Counted from the first letter of the stretch, positions 27,103-36,562 are shown. The stretch is 64,000 nucleotides of DNA from Neptuniibacter victor (GCA_027943745.1 AP025763.1:2728001-2792000); one strand, 5' to 3'. Numbers and translations are program-made. The notes: generated by a model from the sequence alone, not told the origin.

Positions 27103-28458
27103 ATGATGTCCGTAAAAAAATCCATTGTTGGAACCCTTATTCTTGTTACTGGTGTTTGCGCAGGTACCGTTTTTCTGCTCCCACCTCAGTCACAGCCTAC
27201 ATTCATGGTTTCGCTTATTAGCCCAGCCAATGCCGCCACTGAACAAACAGGCCCTGCACAAGAAGGCTCTCCAAAACTGACGCAACAATCAGAAAGTATG
27301 AAGCCAGTGGCACCATCTTCTACACAAACAGACACGCCTACGGCTAATCGGATATTAGTTACCACTGTCCATGCACAGGCGCAAACACAGCACCCACTGC
27401 TGACAGGTTATGGCGAAGTAACTGCACGCTGGACCACCGAGTTAACGGCCGAAGTGAGTGGTCAAATAGATCTCGTTAGTTCAAAACTACTCGCTGGGAG
27501 TTCATTCAATAAAGGCGATGTCCTGGCTCGAATTAACGCGGTTGATTATGAAAGCGATCTTGCAGCAGCCAAAGCAGATCTAGCTACAGCGAAAGTTGCC
27601 TATTTAGAGCAACAACGCGAAACCCAACAAGCGAAAAAACGTTGGGAACTTAGTGGATTATCTGGCACGCCATCCGCATTAACTCTGCAAACGCCCCAGT
27701 TGGCTCAAGCCTTAGCTTCTCTAAAATCAGCCGAAGCTGCTTTAGCTAAAGCCCAAAAAAATCTCGCGCGTACTGAAATACTCGCACCGTTTAACGGCCG
27801 CGTTAGCTCTCGTAATATCAACCCCGGTGGTTACGTAACGGCGGGTACAGCACTGGCGGAAGTGTTCTCAACTGACGTTATTGAGATCAATATCCCGTTA
27901 ACGGATCAACAGTTTTCTTTACTAGGCAACGAAAACGAAGCGATCAACAGAACGGTGGCACTGAAAAATACAAGCCATAGCTCAACTAACGACACACAAG
28001 ACAACGCAAAAGAGTGGACAGCTAAAATTGCGCGTTTTCAGTACCACATTAACAGCACAGAGCGTACACGCAATTTAGTGCTGGAAGTCAGTAATAACCA
28101 AGCCGCTGAATACTTAATGCCAGGCACCTTTATTAAAGCTTTTATACCAGGTCAATCGACTGATGGCTTAGTCAAAGTCCCTGCCAGCAGCCTATCGCGT
28201 GATGGCTATATCTGGCATGTAGAGAACGACGTATTACACCGTTTCAAAGCCAACATTGCCTACAGGAAGGATGATTATATTGTCCTTCAGGGATTAGATG
28301 CCGCCGCAGAACTACAGGTTGTTCGCTACCCTCAATCCGCTTTTTTAGCAGGACAAGCGGTCAATGCACAAACCGTTGCCGACAAATCGAACACGCCCAG
28401 CAACAAGCACATGACCAATAACCAAGTGAACACGCGCCAGAGAGGTACCGACGCATGA
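27103..28458 (+). CDS. RND periplasmic adaptor (membrane fusion protein)
   Basis: A 451-residue HlyD/AcrA-type adaptor with an N-terminal signal/anchor (about residues 5-27), an extended Gln/Thr-rich linker, the lipoyl half-motif (VSGQIDLVSSKLLAGSSFNKGDVL), a short coiled hairpin (about 150-220) and the second half (RTEILAPFNGRVSSRNINPGG), then beta-barrel and membrane-proximal domains. It joins the pump to the outer-membrane channel. The stop overlaps the start of the pump gene (ATGA). Confidence 0.92.
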   Translation: MMSVKKSIVGTLILVTGVCAGTVFLLPPQSQPTFMVSLISPANAATEQTGPAQEGSPKLTQQSESMKPVAPSSTQTDTPTANRILVTTVHAQAQTQHPLLTGYGEVTARWTTELTAEVSGQIDLVSSKLLAGSSFNKGDVLARINAVDYESDLAAAKADLATAKVAYLEQQRETQQAKKRWELSGLSGTPSALTLQTPQLAQALASLKSAEAALAKAQKNLARTEILAPFNGRVSSRNINPGGYVTAGTALAEVFSTDVIEINIPLTDQQFSLLGNENEAINRTVALKNTSHSSTNDTQDNAKEWTAKIARFQYHINSTERTRNLVLEVSNNQAAEYLMPGTFIKAFIPGQSTDGLVKVPASSLSRDGYIWHVENDVLHRFKANIAYRKDDYIVLQGLDAAAELQVVRYPQSAFLAGQAVNAQTVADKSNTPSNKHMTNNQVNTRQRGTDA

Positions 28459-31400
28459 ATCAGCAAAAAGGTATTATGGCCTGGTTTACAAACAACCCAG
28501 TGGCCGCCAACTTATTAATGATGATCATTTTGATTGTCGGCTATTTTACAGCCAGCGGCCTTCGTACTGAGACGTTTCCCGCTTTTCCACCAGAACAAGT
28601 GTCTATTTCAGTCTCCATAAATGGCGGCGGCATTCAGGATATTGAAGAAAGTGTTGTCCTGAAAATTGAAGAAGCATTAGAGGAAGTACAAGGCATTGAT
28701 ACGGTGCGCAGTACCATTCAGAACGGCAGCGCATCTATTACAGTCACACGTATAGATGACTATGACCTGACAACCTTAAAAGACGATATTGAAGCTCAGG
28801 TCAATGCGATTAGTAACTTCCCATCCTCAGCAGAAAACCCCATTGTCGAGGCTGCAACCCGTGAGTCCCAAGCCATTTGGGCGGCGGTATATGGTGAAGC
28901 AGACACTAAAACTCTAAAGCTTGTTGCCGAAGACCTACGCACACAACTGCTTGCAGCAAGCGATATCAAACAAGTCGATGTAACAGGTGAACCTACCGAA
29001 GAGATTGGCATCACCATCTCAGAACAAGTGTTACAACGTTATGGCTGGACATTATCCGATATCGCCGACCAAATTAACGCCCAATCCGTAAACCAGTACG
29101 GCGGTGAATTAACCAGTAACGATGGCGATATCACCGTCCGAGGAGATTTCCAGAGTTATTATCAGGCTGATTTTGAAGATGTTGTCATACAAGCAGACTC
29201 GAACGGTGCTTTGATCCGTTTAGGCGATATTGCCCAAGTCAGCGATAACTTTTCTGAACAGACGTTGATCTCACGGTTTAATGGCTACAACGCCATCATG
29301 TTAAAAGTTGTCGTAACCGACGATACCAACCTTATTGATGCCGCCGATACCGCCAAAGCGGTAATGGCTGACTATATAAAGACAACCAATCTACCCGCCA
29401 ACGTTGCGCTAGATACCATGAGTGATCAATCTGTATTCATTGGTGAGCGTCTCGACACGATGATCGAAAATGGCTTAGTAGGTATGTTACTGGTTATCAT
29501 CTTACTGGCACTATTTTTACATCCTATTCTAGCCTTGTGGGTCGCTGTAGGTATTCCTATTGCGTTCGCTGGTGCCATGATCACCATGGGATCATGGGGA
29601 CTTGATCTTTCTTTAAACGAACTGACCACATCAGGCTTCTTAGTCGCTTTGGGCATACTCGTGGATGACGCAATCGTGATCGCGGAAAGCGTATATTCCA
29701 CCCGTAAAAATGCCCCCCCTGAAAATCAAAAAAGAAACGCGATTGCGATTACCATTCAAGGTGCAATGAAAGTTGCGGTTCCAGCCACTTTTGGAGTGTT
29801 AACGACCATTGCCGCCTTCTACCCGCTGATGTTCATTAATGGCAAGTTGGGTAATATTTTTGGCCAGCAGGCTATGATTGTTATCGCTGTTCTGATTTTT
29901 GCACTGGTCGAATCTAAGTTGATTCTACCAGCTCACCTTGCACACATTAAAATTGAGAAAAACCCAAAACCAACCCGTTGGAATAGATTTCAGGCCATTT
30001 TTCAAGATGGGCTGCAAAACCTTATTGATAAGTTATATGCGCCCAGTATTCGCTGGGTGATTCAACACCGTGGCCTCAGTTTCGTGGGAACCGTTGTAAT
30101 CTTTGTATTAGTCGTAGGGCTCATTCCCATGGGTCAGGTTCGTATAAGCTTTTTCCCCGATATTGAACCTACTGTCGTCATGTCCAGTTTTGAAGTACAA
30201 GACTCCTTCGGCAAGGGGCATACCTATGAAATATTAGATACGCTAGAGAAGGCTTTACAAGAAACCAATAGTGAACTGAAAGACAAATACAAGATGTCTG
30301 TGGATCCAATCACCGCTATCTACGTAAATTCGAGTAACAATACCTCCGGCACTATAACGGGGGAATTGGTAGAAGATGGACTACGAGATTTTGCCGCTGA
30401 TGAAGCCAGTAGTCTTTGGCGAACAAAAGTCGGGGCTCTGGAAGGTGTATCCGTACTGAACTTTGATGGCGCTCGTAAAGGTCCTGAAGCGATTCGAATT
30501 GAGCTGAAAGCAAAAGAGATGGACACTCTGGCTACAGCGTCCCGTGAGTTACAACAAGCTATGGCTCAAATCAAAGGGGTTAAAGACATTCGTGACAACT
30601 TAAAAGTTAACCAGCCACAATTGGATATTAAGATTAAACCAGCGGCTTATAGTCTCGGTTTAACCAATACACAGGTGATGACTCAAGTAAGTGACGCACT
30701 GTATGGCTCACAAGCACAGCGAATCCAACGCGGTAATGATGAAGTCAAAGTGATGGTGCGTTATCCCGCGGAAGAGCGTAAATATCTCAGCGATATTGAT
30801 AACCTGATGATCCATACTGCGGATGGCGCTGTTATCCCTTTCCACACAGTTGCCGAAACCACTTACGCCGATAGCGTCTCACAAATTGATCGCCTTAACC
30901 GTTACCGTGCGGCCAGTGTAATAGCCGGTGTGAACAAACAGATCATCTCTTCAGGGGAAGTCATTCAACAGCTACAAGCGAATACAATACCTACCTTGTT
31001 GCAAACCTACCCGGACCTAAAAATTGAGTTAAAAGGCGAAGCATCAGAGCAGAGCAAGAGCACCTCCTCCCTGTCACAAGGATTCATGGTTGCGCTGTTA
31101 TTAATCTATGGTTTGCTTGCCATTCCATTGAAATCCTACGCTAAGCCATTAGTGATCATGAGTATTATTCCTTATGGCATTTTAGGCAGTATTCTGGGGC
31201 ATTGGATTGTAGGCGTGAACATCGGAATTTTGTCGCTGTTCGGTACCATCGCTCTGTGTGGTGTTGTGGTTAATGACAGCTTAGTACTCGTGGCTAAGTA
31301 TACTGAACTACACAATCAGGGGATGAAAACCAATGAGGCGATCATCGAAGCAGGTAAAACCCGTCTGCGCGCGATCTTGTTAACCTCTTTAACCACTTTC

Positions 31401-31601
31401 GCTGGCCTCACGCCTATGCTGCTCGATGATTCCAGCCAAGCACAGTTCTTGATTCCTATGGCGGTCTCACTGGGTTTTGGTATTCTTTTTGCGACGTTTA
31501 CAACGCTCTTTGCACTGCCAATCATACTAAGCTTTCAAGGTTCACTCACATCCACATATAATCGTTTTTTTCTAAAAATCAGCGCTCCAAAGAACAGATA
31601 G
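28455..31601 (+). CDS. RND efflux pump, inner-membrane permease
   Basis: A 1048-residue AcrB-family proton-driven transporter with 12 membrane helices in two halves and two large periplasmic loops. The helix-4 acidic pair needed for proton relay is present (ILVDDAIVIAES, D404/D405), and a charged residue in helix 10 is expected from the family; the second half has CGVVVNDSLVLV. It starts MAWFTNNPVAANLLMM, characteristic of the less-studied RND subgroup rather than classic AcrB/MexB. Substrate unknown. It closes the operon and is followed by a terminator. Confidence 0.94.
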   Translation: MNQQKGIMAWFTNNPVAANLLMMIILIVGYFTASGLRTETFPAFPPEQVSISVSINGGGIQDIEESVVLKIEEALEEVQGIDTVRSTIQNGSASITVTRIDDYDLTTLKDDIEAQVNAISNFPSSAENPIVEAATRESQAIWAAVYGEADTKTLKLVAEDLRTQLLAASDIKQVDVTGEPTEEIGITISEQVLQRYGWTLSDIADQINAQSVNQYGGELTSNDGDITVRGDFQSYYQADFEDVVIQADSNGALIRLGDIAQVSDNFSEQTLISRFNGYNAIMLKVVVTDDTNLIDAADTAKAVMADYIKTTNLPANVALDTMSDQSVFIGERLDTMIENGLVGMLLVIILLALFLHPILALWVAVGIPIAFAGAMITMGSWGLDLSLNELTTSGFLVALGILVDDAIVIAESVYSTRKNAPPENQKRNAIAITIQGAMKVAVPATFGVLTTIAAFYPLMFINGKLGNIFGQQAMIVIAVLIFALVESKLILPAHLAHIKIEKNPKPTRWNRFQAIFQDGLQNLIDKLYAPSIRWVIQHRGLSFVGTVVIFVLVVGLIPMGQVRISFFPDIEPTVVMSSFEVQDSFGKGHTYEILDTLEKALQETNSELKDKYKMSVDPITAIYVNSSNNTSGTITGELVEDGLRDFAADEASSLWRTKVGALEGVSVLNFDGARKGPEAIRIELKAKEMDTLATASRELQQAMAQIKGVKDIRDNLKVNQPQLDIKIKPAAYSLGLTNTQVMTQVSDALYGSQAQRIQRGNDEVKVMVRYPAEERKYLSDIDNLMIHTADGAVIPFHTVAETTYADSVSQIDRLNRYRAASVIAGVNKQIISSGEVIQQLQANTIPTLLQTYPDLKIELKGEASEQSKSTSSLSQGFMVALLLIYGLLAIPLKSYAKPLVIMSIIPYGILGSILGHWIVGVNIGILSLFGTIALCGVVVNDSLVLVAKYTELHNQGMKTNEAIIEAGKTRLRAILLTSLTTFAGLTPMLLDDSSQAQFLIPMAVSLGFGILFATFTTLFALPIILSFQGSLTSTYNRFFLKISAPKNR

Positions 31602-31628
31602 AAGTAAATATTCGACAGTTATCATATT

Positions 31629-31656
31629 GAAAAATGAGCCATTCGGCTCATTTTTC
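31629..31656 (+). terminator. Terminator of the RND operon
   Basis: A 12-bp stem GAAAAATGAGCC (31629-31640) pairs with 31645-31656 around ATTC; the distal arm ends TTTTTC. It is 27 bp after the pump stop. Confidence 0.9.
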
Positions 31657-31978
31657 AATTAATACCGGTCAGTAGGGTTAGCCTGATTCAAAAAGCCGTT
31701 GTATCAATTTTTTTGCCAATTCTAAACATTTCATATGCAACAGTAGCAATTTAAAACACCCCAGTGGTTCGAGCGAAGACCCTAAATTTTAATTTCACAG
31801 CCTCTCTCAAGAGGCATCCACGTCTTTACTGTGCCCACTCCAAGAATACAAACTAAAATTACCCAATAGCCCACTACTCGAAATAAGCTTGCATAGGTCG
31901 CACTCTCTAAATATTATTAACATATTAATTATTGGTCAGTACATCATCTATATGACCACCAGCTAGGAGGCTCGCATA
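31657..31978. other. Intergenic region before the aromatic hydroxylase
   Basis: About 320 bp with no credible gene. It holds the promoter region of the hydroxylase, an inverted repeat at 31933-31958, and an excellent AGGAGG ribosome site at 31965-31970. Confidence 0.6.
31933..31958. promoter_or_regulatory. Inverted repeat, candidate operator
   Basis: TGGTCA (31933-31938) and TGACCA (31953-31958) are separated by 14 bp and lie 21-46 bp upstream of the hydroxylase start. It overlaps or follows the likely promoter, so it would fit a repressor or GntR/LysR-type regulator; the regulator is not identified. Confidence 0.4.
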
Positions 31979-33913
31979 ATGCAATATCATCTGAATGGGT
32001 TCAAACCCGGTAACTACCAAGTCCCTGATGAGGTTAGAAAGCCTTACCCCAAACCACCAATTGTAGACCTACCTAAAGAAGTGGATGTTCTGATCATCGG
32101 TACTGGACCTGCGGGTTTGACCATGGCACGTCAGCTATCTGAGTTTTCTGACATAAAAACATGCATTGTGGACATGGAATCGGGCCCCCTACTGTTCGGA
32201 CGTGCAGACGGTATCTCCTGCCGTACTATGGAGATCATGGAAGCCTTTAACAGTAGCGAAATGGTCGTTAAAGAAACCTACCAGCTGAAACAAAACACAT
32301 TCTGGGAGCCAGATACAGAAAATCCGCAGAATATAAAACTCACACACAAGATTGCCGATGCCCGAGCTGGGCTTTCCGAGTTTACACATGGCATTGTTAA
32401 CCAGGCACGCCTACATGAGCTACTCGTCGATGGTATGGAAAGATCGATTACTCAACTCAGCCCGGACTATGGCCGAGAGCTGGTTGAGATGAAGATTGAC
32501 GAGAGCCTTACTCAGGATCTTGATGCTTACCCAATAACAGCCACTTTTAAGAGAACCGACGACGCTGGGGCCGGTATCACTGAAACGGTTAAAGCACGTT
32601 ACATTGTCGGCGGGGACGGTGCCAGAAGTAACGTTCGCAGGAGCATGAACATCCCCCTAGAAGGCGACTCTGCTAATAAAGCATGGGGCGTAATGGATAT
32701 TCTGTTAAATACAGATTTTCCGGACATCCGCGTTAAGAGCTTCATCCAGTCGAAAGACCATGGTGCGGTTATGACCATTCCACGCGAAGGCGGTTACCTC
32801 TGCCGGTTCTATGTAGAACTAGATATGCTAGGTAAAGACAAACGTGCTAAAGATGTGAAGCTGACCGAACAGGATCTTATCGCTAAAGCCCAGAAGATTT
32901 TTCACCCTTATACACTAGATGTAAAAGAGGTCGCTTGGTGGTCAATCTATGAGGTAGGCCAACGTATTGCCGAGCGTTTTGATAATCGCCCAACGGGTAG
33001 TACAGAGGATGTTATTCCCCGTGCATTTGTGGCCGGCGACGCATGTCATACACACAGCCCTAAAGGCGGCTGGGGTTTGAATACTTCGCTACCAGACACC
33101 TTTAATCTAGGCTGGAAGTTAGCTGCCGTACTTCAGGGCAAAAGCCATCCCAAATTGCTTAGCACCTACGGTACAGAGCGACGCAAAGTAGCTCAACAAC
33201 TTATCGATGCTGATCGGGAGCTGTCTAAACTCGTTGCTACTCGACCAAACGCAGGCGATAACTCCGAACAGGCTAAAGTCGATACCGCCAAGATCGAAGC
33301 CTTTATGAAACGTCAAAGCGGCTTTGTCTCAGGTACATCGATTGAATATTACCCGTCGTACATCTGTACAGGTCAGGAGAACCAGCATTTAGCCACAGGC
33401 TTTAAGATTGGACAGCGCTTCCACTCAGCGGAAGCAACACGAGTAGCCGATGGCAGAAGCCAACACTTAGGCCATCTAGTTAAAGCAGATGGACGTTGGA
33501 GATTCTTCCTTTTTGGTGATACGCAAAACCCGACTGATCCTTCGTCTGCGGCGTATCAATTTATCGATTTCCTAGCCAATGATGAGTCCTCACCGGTGCA
33601 AAAATATACACCGAAAGGCGCTGATATTGACTCGGTTTTTGATACTTATGCTGTGTTCCAGCAACAGGATCTGTCAATGCATGATCTGCCTGACTATCTA
33701 TGGCCAGCAAAAGGTAAGTATGCTCTGCGAGACTATGAAAAGGTATTCCACGCTGACAAAAGCAATGACATCTATGACCTACGTGGAGTTGACCGCTCTG
33801 CGGGTTGTGTCGTGGTGGTAAGACCTGATCAGCATATCGCGACTATTTTGCCTGTTACTGCGCACGAAGAACTGAAGAAGTTCTTTGATGTATTTATGAT
33901 TGAGCAGAAGTAG
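31979..33913 (+). CDS. FAD-dependent aromatic hydroxylase (phenol 2-monooxygenase/3-hydroxybenzoate 4-monooxygenase-like)
   Basis: A 644-residue flavoprotein monooxygenase. The FAD-binding site is VLIIGTGPAGLTMA (about residues 37-50), the DG motif is VGGDGARSNVRR (about 209-220), and the second FAD motif is AFVAGDACHTHSPKGGWGLN (about 347-366). A C-terminal thioredoxin-like domain (about 460-640) is as in phenol hydroxylase and MobA of Comamonas. It should hydroxylate a phenolic ring with NAD(P)H and O2; the exact substrate is not clear, though overall layout favours the 3-hydroxybenzoate 4-monooxygenase type. It stands alone with its own terminator and no adjacent ring-cleavage genes. Confidence 0.85.
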   Translation: MQYHLNGFKPGNYQVPDEVRKPYPKPPIVDLPKEVDVLIIGTGPAGLTMARQLSEFSDIKTCIVDMESGPLLFGRADGISCRTMEIMEAFNSSEMVVKETYQLKQNTFWEPDTENPQNIKLTHKIADARAGLSEFTHGIVNQARLHELLVDGMERSITQLSPDYGRELVEMKIDESLTQDLDAYPITATFKRTDDAGAGITETVKARYIVGGDGARSNVRRSMNIPLEGDSANKAWGVMDILLNTDFPDIRVKSFIQSKDHGAVMTIPREGGYLCRFYVELDMLGKDKRAKDVKLTEQDLIAKAQKIFHPYTLDVKEVAWWSIYEVGQRIAERFDNRPTGSTEDVIPRAFVAGDACHTHSPKGGWGLNTSLPDTFNLGWKLAAVLQGKSHPKLLSTYGTERRKVAQQLIDADRELSKLVATRPNAGDNSEQAKVDTAKIEAFMKRQSGFVSGTSIEYYPSYICTGQENQHLATGFKIGQRFHSAEATRVADGRSQHLGHLVKADGRWRFFLFGDTQNPTDPSSAAYQFIDFLANDESSPVQKYTPKGADIDSVFDTYAVFQQQDLSMHDLPDYLWPAKGKYALRDYEKVFHADKSNDIYDLRGVDRSAGCVVVVRPDQHIATILPVTAHEELKKFFDVFMIEQK

Positions 33914-33943
33914 CCACTTTATCGCGTTTTCAAACGCAACTCT

Positions 33944-33976
33944 AAGCCCGCTAAATAAAACTTAGCGGGCTTTTTT
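33944..33976 (+). terminator. Terminator of the hydroxylase gene
   Basis: An 11-bp stem AAGCCCGCTAA/TTAGCGGGCTT (33944-33954 with 33962-33972) with a 7-base loop, followed by Ts to 33976. Confidence 0.92.
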
Positions 33977-34088
33977 ATATCTCTTTTGCGGTTCAGGCGC
34001 TTGTCCCCATAACGTTGATCGGCATATCAGTAGTCCTAAAGCCCTGCCGTATTAGAAGTACTTTAAGGCAACATGAGAGCGATAGGAT

Positions 34089-34232
34089 TCAACGCTTCTT
34101 CTTAGCCGCCCCCTGCCTCGCTTTAAAGCGAGGATTACTTTTACAGATCACATATAGACGCCCTCTGCGTTTAACAACTTGGCAATCTGGGTGACGCTTT
34201 TTCGCTGTTTTTAACGAACTTAACACTTGCAT
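34089..34232 (-). CDS. ykgO: 50S ribosomal protein L36, type B (YkgO)
   Basis: A 47-residue protein: [17 protein letters not shown], then [18 protein letters not shown] and FKARQ, an almost textbook YkgO. It lacks the complete Cys3-His zinc ribbon of type A L36, keeping only two Cys (17, 30), so it works without zinc and replaces the zinc form when zinc is scarce. AAGGAGG lies just upstream of the ATG. It follows the L31 type B gene by 14 bp on the same strand, in the same operon. Confidence 0.95.
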   Translation of the reverse strand: MQVLSSLKTAKKRHPDCQVVKRRGRLYVICKSNPRFKARQGAAKKKR

Positions 34233-34246
34233 AATTCCTCCTTGAA

Positions 34247-34504
34247 TTAAGCTTTACTCGAACGATTTCCGAAGCGCTTATTAAACTGCGCAATACGCCC
34301 TTCTGATGTCGCCTTACGTTTCTCTCCTGTATAGATCGGGTGAGACGCACTAGAAACATCTAATGTCACTAATGGATATGTTTGGCCATCTTCCCAAACG
34401 ACCTGCTGATCACTCTTGCACGTTGATCTAATTCGAAAATCACGGCCGCAGCTAGTATCACGGAAGATGACGTAATCGTACTCTGGATGAATATTCTTTT
34501 TCAT
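34247..34504 (-). CDS. ykgM: 50S ribosomal protein L31, type B (YkgM)
   Basis: An 85-residue L31 paralog: [16 protein letters not shown] at the start and [21 protein letters not shown] near the end. Type A L31 has CxxC zinc ligands; here the equivalent region reads LDVSSASHP, so the zinc ribbon is absent. In many bacteria ykgM is repressed by Zur and its product releases zinc by displacing L31A. A Zur-like palindrome starts 15 bp upstream of the ATG, matching that regulation. Confidence 0.96.
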   Translation of the reverse strand: MKKNIHPEYDYVIFRDTSCGRDFRIRSTCKSDQQVVWEDGQTYPLVTLDVSSASHPIYTGEKRKATSEGRIAQFNKRFGNRSSKA

Positions 34505-34518
34505 AGCACTCTCAATTT

Positions 34519-34535
34519 ATGTTATATTATAACAT
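34519..34535. promoter_or_regulatory. Zur box
   Basis: A perfect 17-bp palindrome, ATGTTATATTATAACAT, matches the core of the gammaproteobacterial Zur operator (ATGTTATAxTATAACAT). It sits between ykgM (minus) and the dihydroorotase paralog (plus), so one site could repress both directions when zinc is sufficient. Confidence 0.88.
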
Positions 34536-34538
34536 CTT

Positions 34539-34559
34539 AAATGATAAATATTATCATTT
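34539..34559. promoter_or_regulatory. Second Zur/Fur-like palindrome
   Basis: Perfect 9-bp arms AAATGATAA and TTATCATTT are separated by ATA, 3 bp from the Zur box. By hand it agrees with a 21-bp Zur operator at about 15 of 21 positions, and also shares TGATAA-type arms with Fur sites. It may be a second Zur site serving the plus-strand genes. Confidence 0.55.
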
Positions 34560-34608
34560 GCAAGAAGTAACTAAGAATATAGATCTTTCATTAACGGTTT
34601 TACCCACT

Positions 34609-35943
34609 ATGACTTCTACACTCATAAAAAACGGCCTTATTATTAACGAAGGCACTGCAACTGAAGCGGACCTGCGGATAAAACATGGGCGGATTGAGCA
34701 GATCGATTCAACGATTAGCCCTTGTTCGCGAGATATCATTGTTGATGCGGCAGGCAGCTGGCTTCTGCCCGGCATGATTGATGACCAAGTACACTTTAGG
34801 GAGCCTGGTTTAACCCATAAAGGCACGATTGCCTCCGAGTCGAAAGCGGCTGTGGCTGGCGGAATCACCAGCTATATGGAGATGCCCAATGTATCGCCCG
34901 CCACCACAACATTGGCAGCGCTACAGTATAAATATGAGATAGCCAAAATTTCGTCTGTTGCTAACTATGCTTTTTATCTAGGTGCAACAGAAAATAACTT
35001 AGAGCAGATTAAGGCCCTAGACCCGAAAACGGTCTGTGGTGTGAAAGTATTTATGGGCGCCTCTACCGGTAATCTCTTAGTCGAAAACCCAACCGCATTA
35101 GAAGGGATTTTCCGTGACTCTCCAGTACTTATCGTGACCCATTGTGAGAGCGGTCCTATTATTGAACAGAACTTGCGGCAGTTTCAGGATCGTAATATCG
35201 AACCTGTTATTCAGAATCACCCTTTCATCCGTGATACTGAAGCGTGTTTTAAATCGTCTTCTTATGCAGTAGATCTAGCCAAAAGATTCAATAGCCAACT
35301 TCATGTTCTTCATATCACCACAGAGAAAGAACTCTCCCTGTTTAGCTCTGGCCCTATACAAGACAAACGCATCACCGCTGAAGCCTGTGTACACCACTTA
35401 TGGTTCAGCAATGACGACTACGCTGAAAAAGGCAACCTAATAAAATGTAACCCTGCGATCAAAAGCGCCGCAGACAGAGATGCACTCATCAACGCGCTGC
35501 ACGATAACCGTATCGATATCATTGCGACTGACCATGCACCCCATACTTGGGAAGAGAAGCAACTACCCTATACACAAGCCCCTGCGGGGCTGCCTCTGGT
35601 TGAGCATGCATTACTAAGCTTGATCGATCATGTACAGCAAAAAAGACTATCTATCGAACAGGTCGTTGAGAAAGTGTCTCATAATCCTGCCCTACGCTAT
35701 GGAATCCAAGAGCGAGGTTTTATTCGTGAAGGCTACCATGCAGACCTCGTGTTAATGGATCCAAAACAAAAAACGCACGTTAGAGATAAAAATGTACGCT
35801 ACCACTGCGGTTGGAGCCCATTTAATTTGCATACCTTTAACAGCAAAGTAACGAATACATGGGTTAACGGCCATTTAGTCTATGACGGTATCGACGTCTA
35901 TCCGCTGCAAGGATCTGCGCAAGCCCTACTCTTTAACCGCTAG
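34609..35943 (+). CDS. Dihydroorotase paralog (PyrC/PyrQ-like), zinc-limitation form
   Basis: An amidohydrolase of the dihydroorotase family (pyrimidine synthesis: ring closure of carbamoyl-aspartate). Start at ATG 34609 (MTSTLIKNGLIINEG, 444 residues); the longer frame back to 34519 would run through both operators. Motifs: DDQVHFREPGLTHKG, GVKVFMGASTGN, VTHCES, LHVLHITTEKE and IATDHAPHTWEEKQ. In the usual HxH metal motif the first His is Gln here (QVH). A Zur-linked dihydroorotase next to a gamma-carbonic anhydrase is known from other gammaproteobacteria (PA5540/PA5541 of Pseudomonas), as a spare for zinc-dependent enzymes. Confidence 0.87.
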   Translation: MTSTLIKNGLIINEGTATEADLRIKHGRIEQIDSTISPCSRDIIVDAAGSWLLPGMIDDQVHFREPGLTHKGTIASESKAAVAGGITSYMEMPNVSPATTTLAALQYKYEIAKISSVANYAFYLGATENNLEQIKALDPKTVCGVKVFMGASTGNLLVENPTALEGIFRDSPVLIVTHCESGPIIEQNLRQFQDRNIEPVIQNHPFIRDTEACFKSSSYAVDLAKRFNSQLHVLHITTEKELSLFSSGPIQDKRITAEACVHHLWFSNDDYAEKGNLIKCNPAIKSAADRDALINALHDNRIDIIATDHAPHTWEEKQLPYTQAPAGLPLVEHALLSLIDHVQQKRLSIEQVVEKVSHNPALRYGIQERGFIREGYHADLVLMDPKQKTHVRDKNVRYHCGWSPFNLHTFNSKVTNTWVNGHLVYDGIDVYPLQGSAQALLFNR

Positions 35944-35967
35944 CCCTCTAAAAAATTGAGAACCATC

Positions 35968-36528
35968 ATGCTTAGAAAAAACCCTACCGGGCATTACCCA
36001 GATGTATCAGCCAAGGCTTTTATCGACCCCACTGCGATTATTTGCGGACGGGTGATCATTGAAGAAAATGTATTTGTTGGACCTTATGCGGTGATACGCG
36101 CAGATGAGGTCGATGCGAATGGTGAGATCCTACCCATTATCATCAAACAGGATTCAAACATTCAAGATGGAGTTGTGATTCACTCTAAAGCCGGAGCTGC
36201 CGTCACGATTGGCGAGCGAACCTCAATCGCCCATCGATCAATCATCCATGGCCCCTGCTCTGTTGGAAATGATGTGTTTATCGGTTTTAACAGTGTTATT
36301 TTCCGCACCCATATCAGCCCCGGCTGTGTGGTACGGCATAACTCGGTGATAGATGGACTAGATCTACCGGAAGCATTTCATGTCCCCCCCATGACAAATA
36401 TTGGTCCGGGCTTCGATCTAAATACGATTACTCGAGTACCCCCTGAATATTCGTCATTCTCGGAGTCGGTTGTTTCGGCTAACAACGCTTTAGTGGAAGG
36501 CTACAAGAAGCTTGGCAACGAACTCTAA
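35968..36528 (+). CDS. Gamma-class carbonic anhydrase-like protein
   Basis: A left-handed beta-helix protein with hexapeptide repeats (AIICGRVIIEENVFVGPYAVIRAD). His residues in VVIHS and SIAHRSIIHG are spaced like the three metal ligands of gamma-carbonic anhydrases. The ATG at 35968 is chosen because GAGAA lies just upstream; a TTG at 35956 is possible. It follows the dihydroorotase paralog by 24 bp, one operon behind the Zur-like sites. Gamma enzymes can use iron or cobalt, so this could replace a zinc carbonic anhydrase. Catalysis is unproven. Confidence 0.82.
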   Translation: MLRKNPTGHYPDVSAKAFIDPTAIICGRVIIEENVFVGPYAVIRADEVDANGEILPIIIKQDSNIQDGVVIHSKAGAAVTIGERTSIAHRSIIHGPCSVGNDVFIGFNSVIFRTHISPGCVVRHNSVIDGLDLPEAFHVPPMTNIGPGFDLNTITRVPPEYSSFSESVVSANNALVEGYKKLGNEL

Positions 36529-36562
36529 TATCAATTATTTCATGTCGCCGTAAGGCAATTTT

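Noticed and set aside
34171-34359. Minus-strand 62-residue frame overlapping ykgO and ykgM
   Set aside because: A different frame of the two ribosomal protein genes; both real proteins are recognisable in their own frames.
34519-34608. N-terminal extension of the dihydroorotase paralog
   Set aside because: The frame is open but starts inside the Zur box and runs through the second palindrome; the family N-terminus begins at the Met at 34609.
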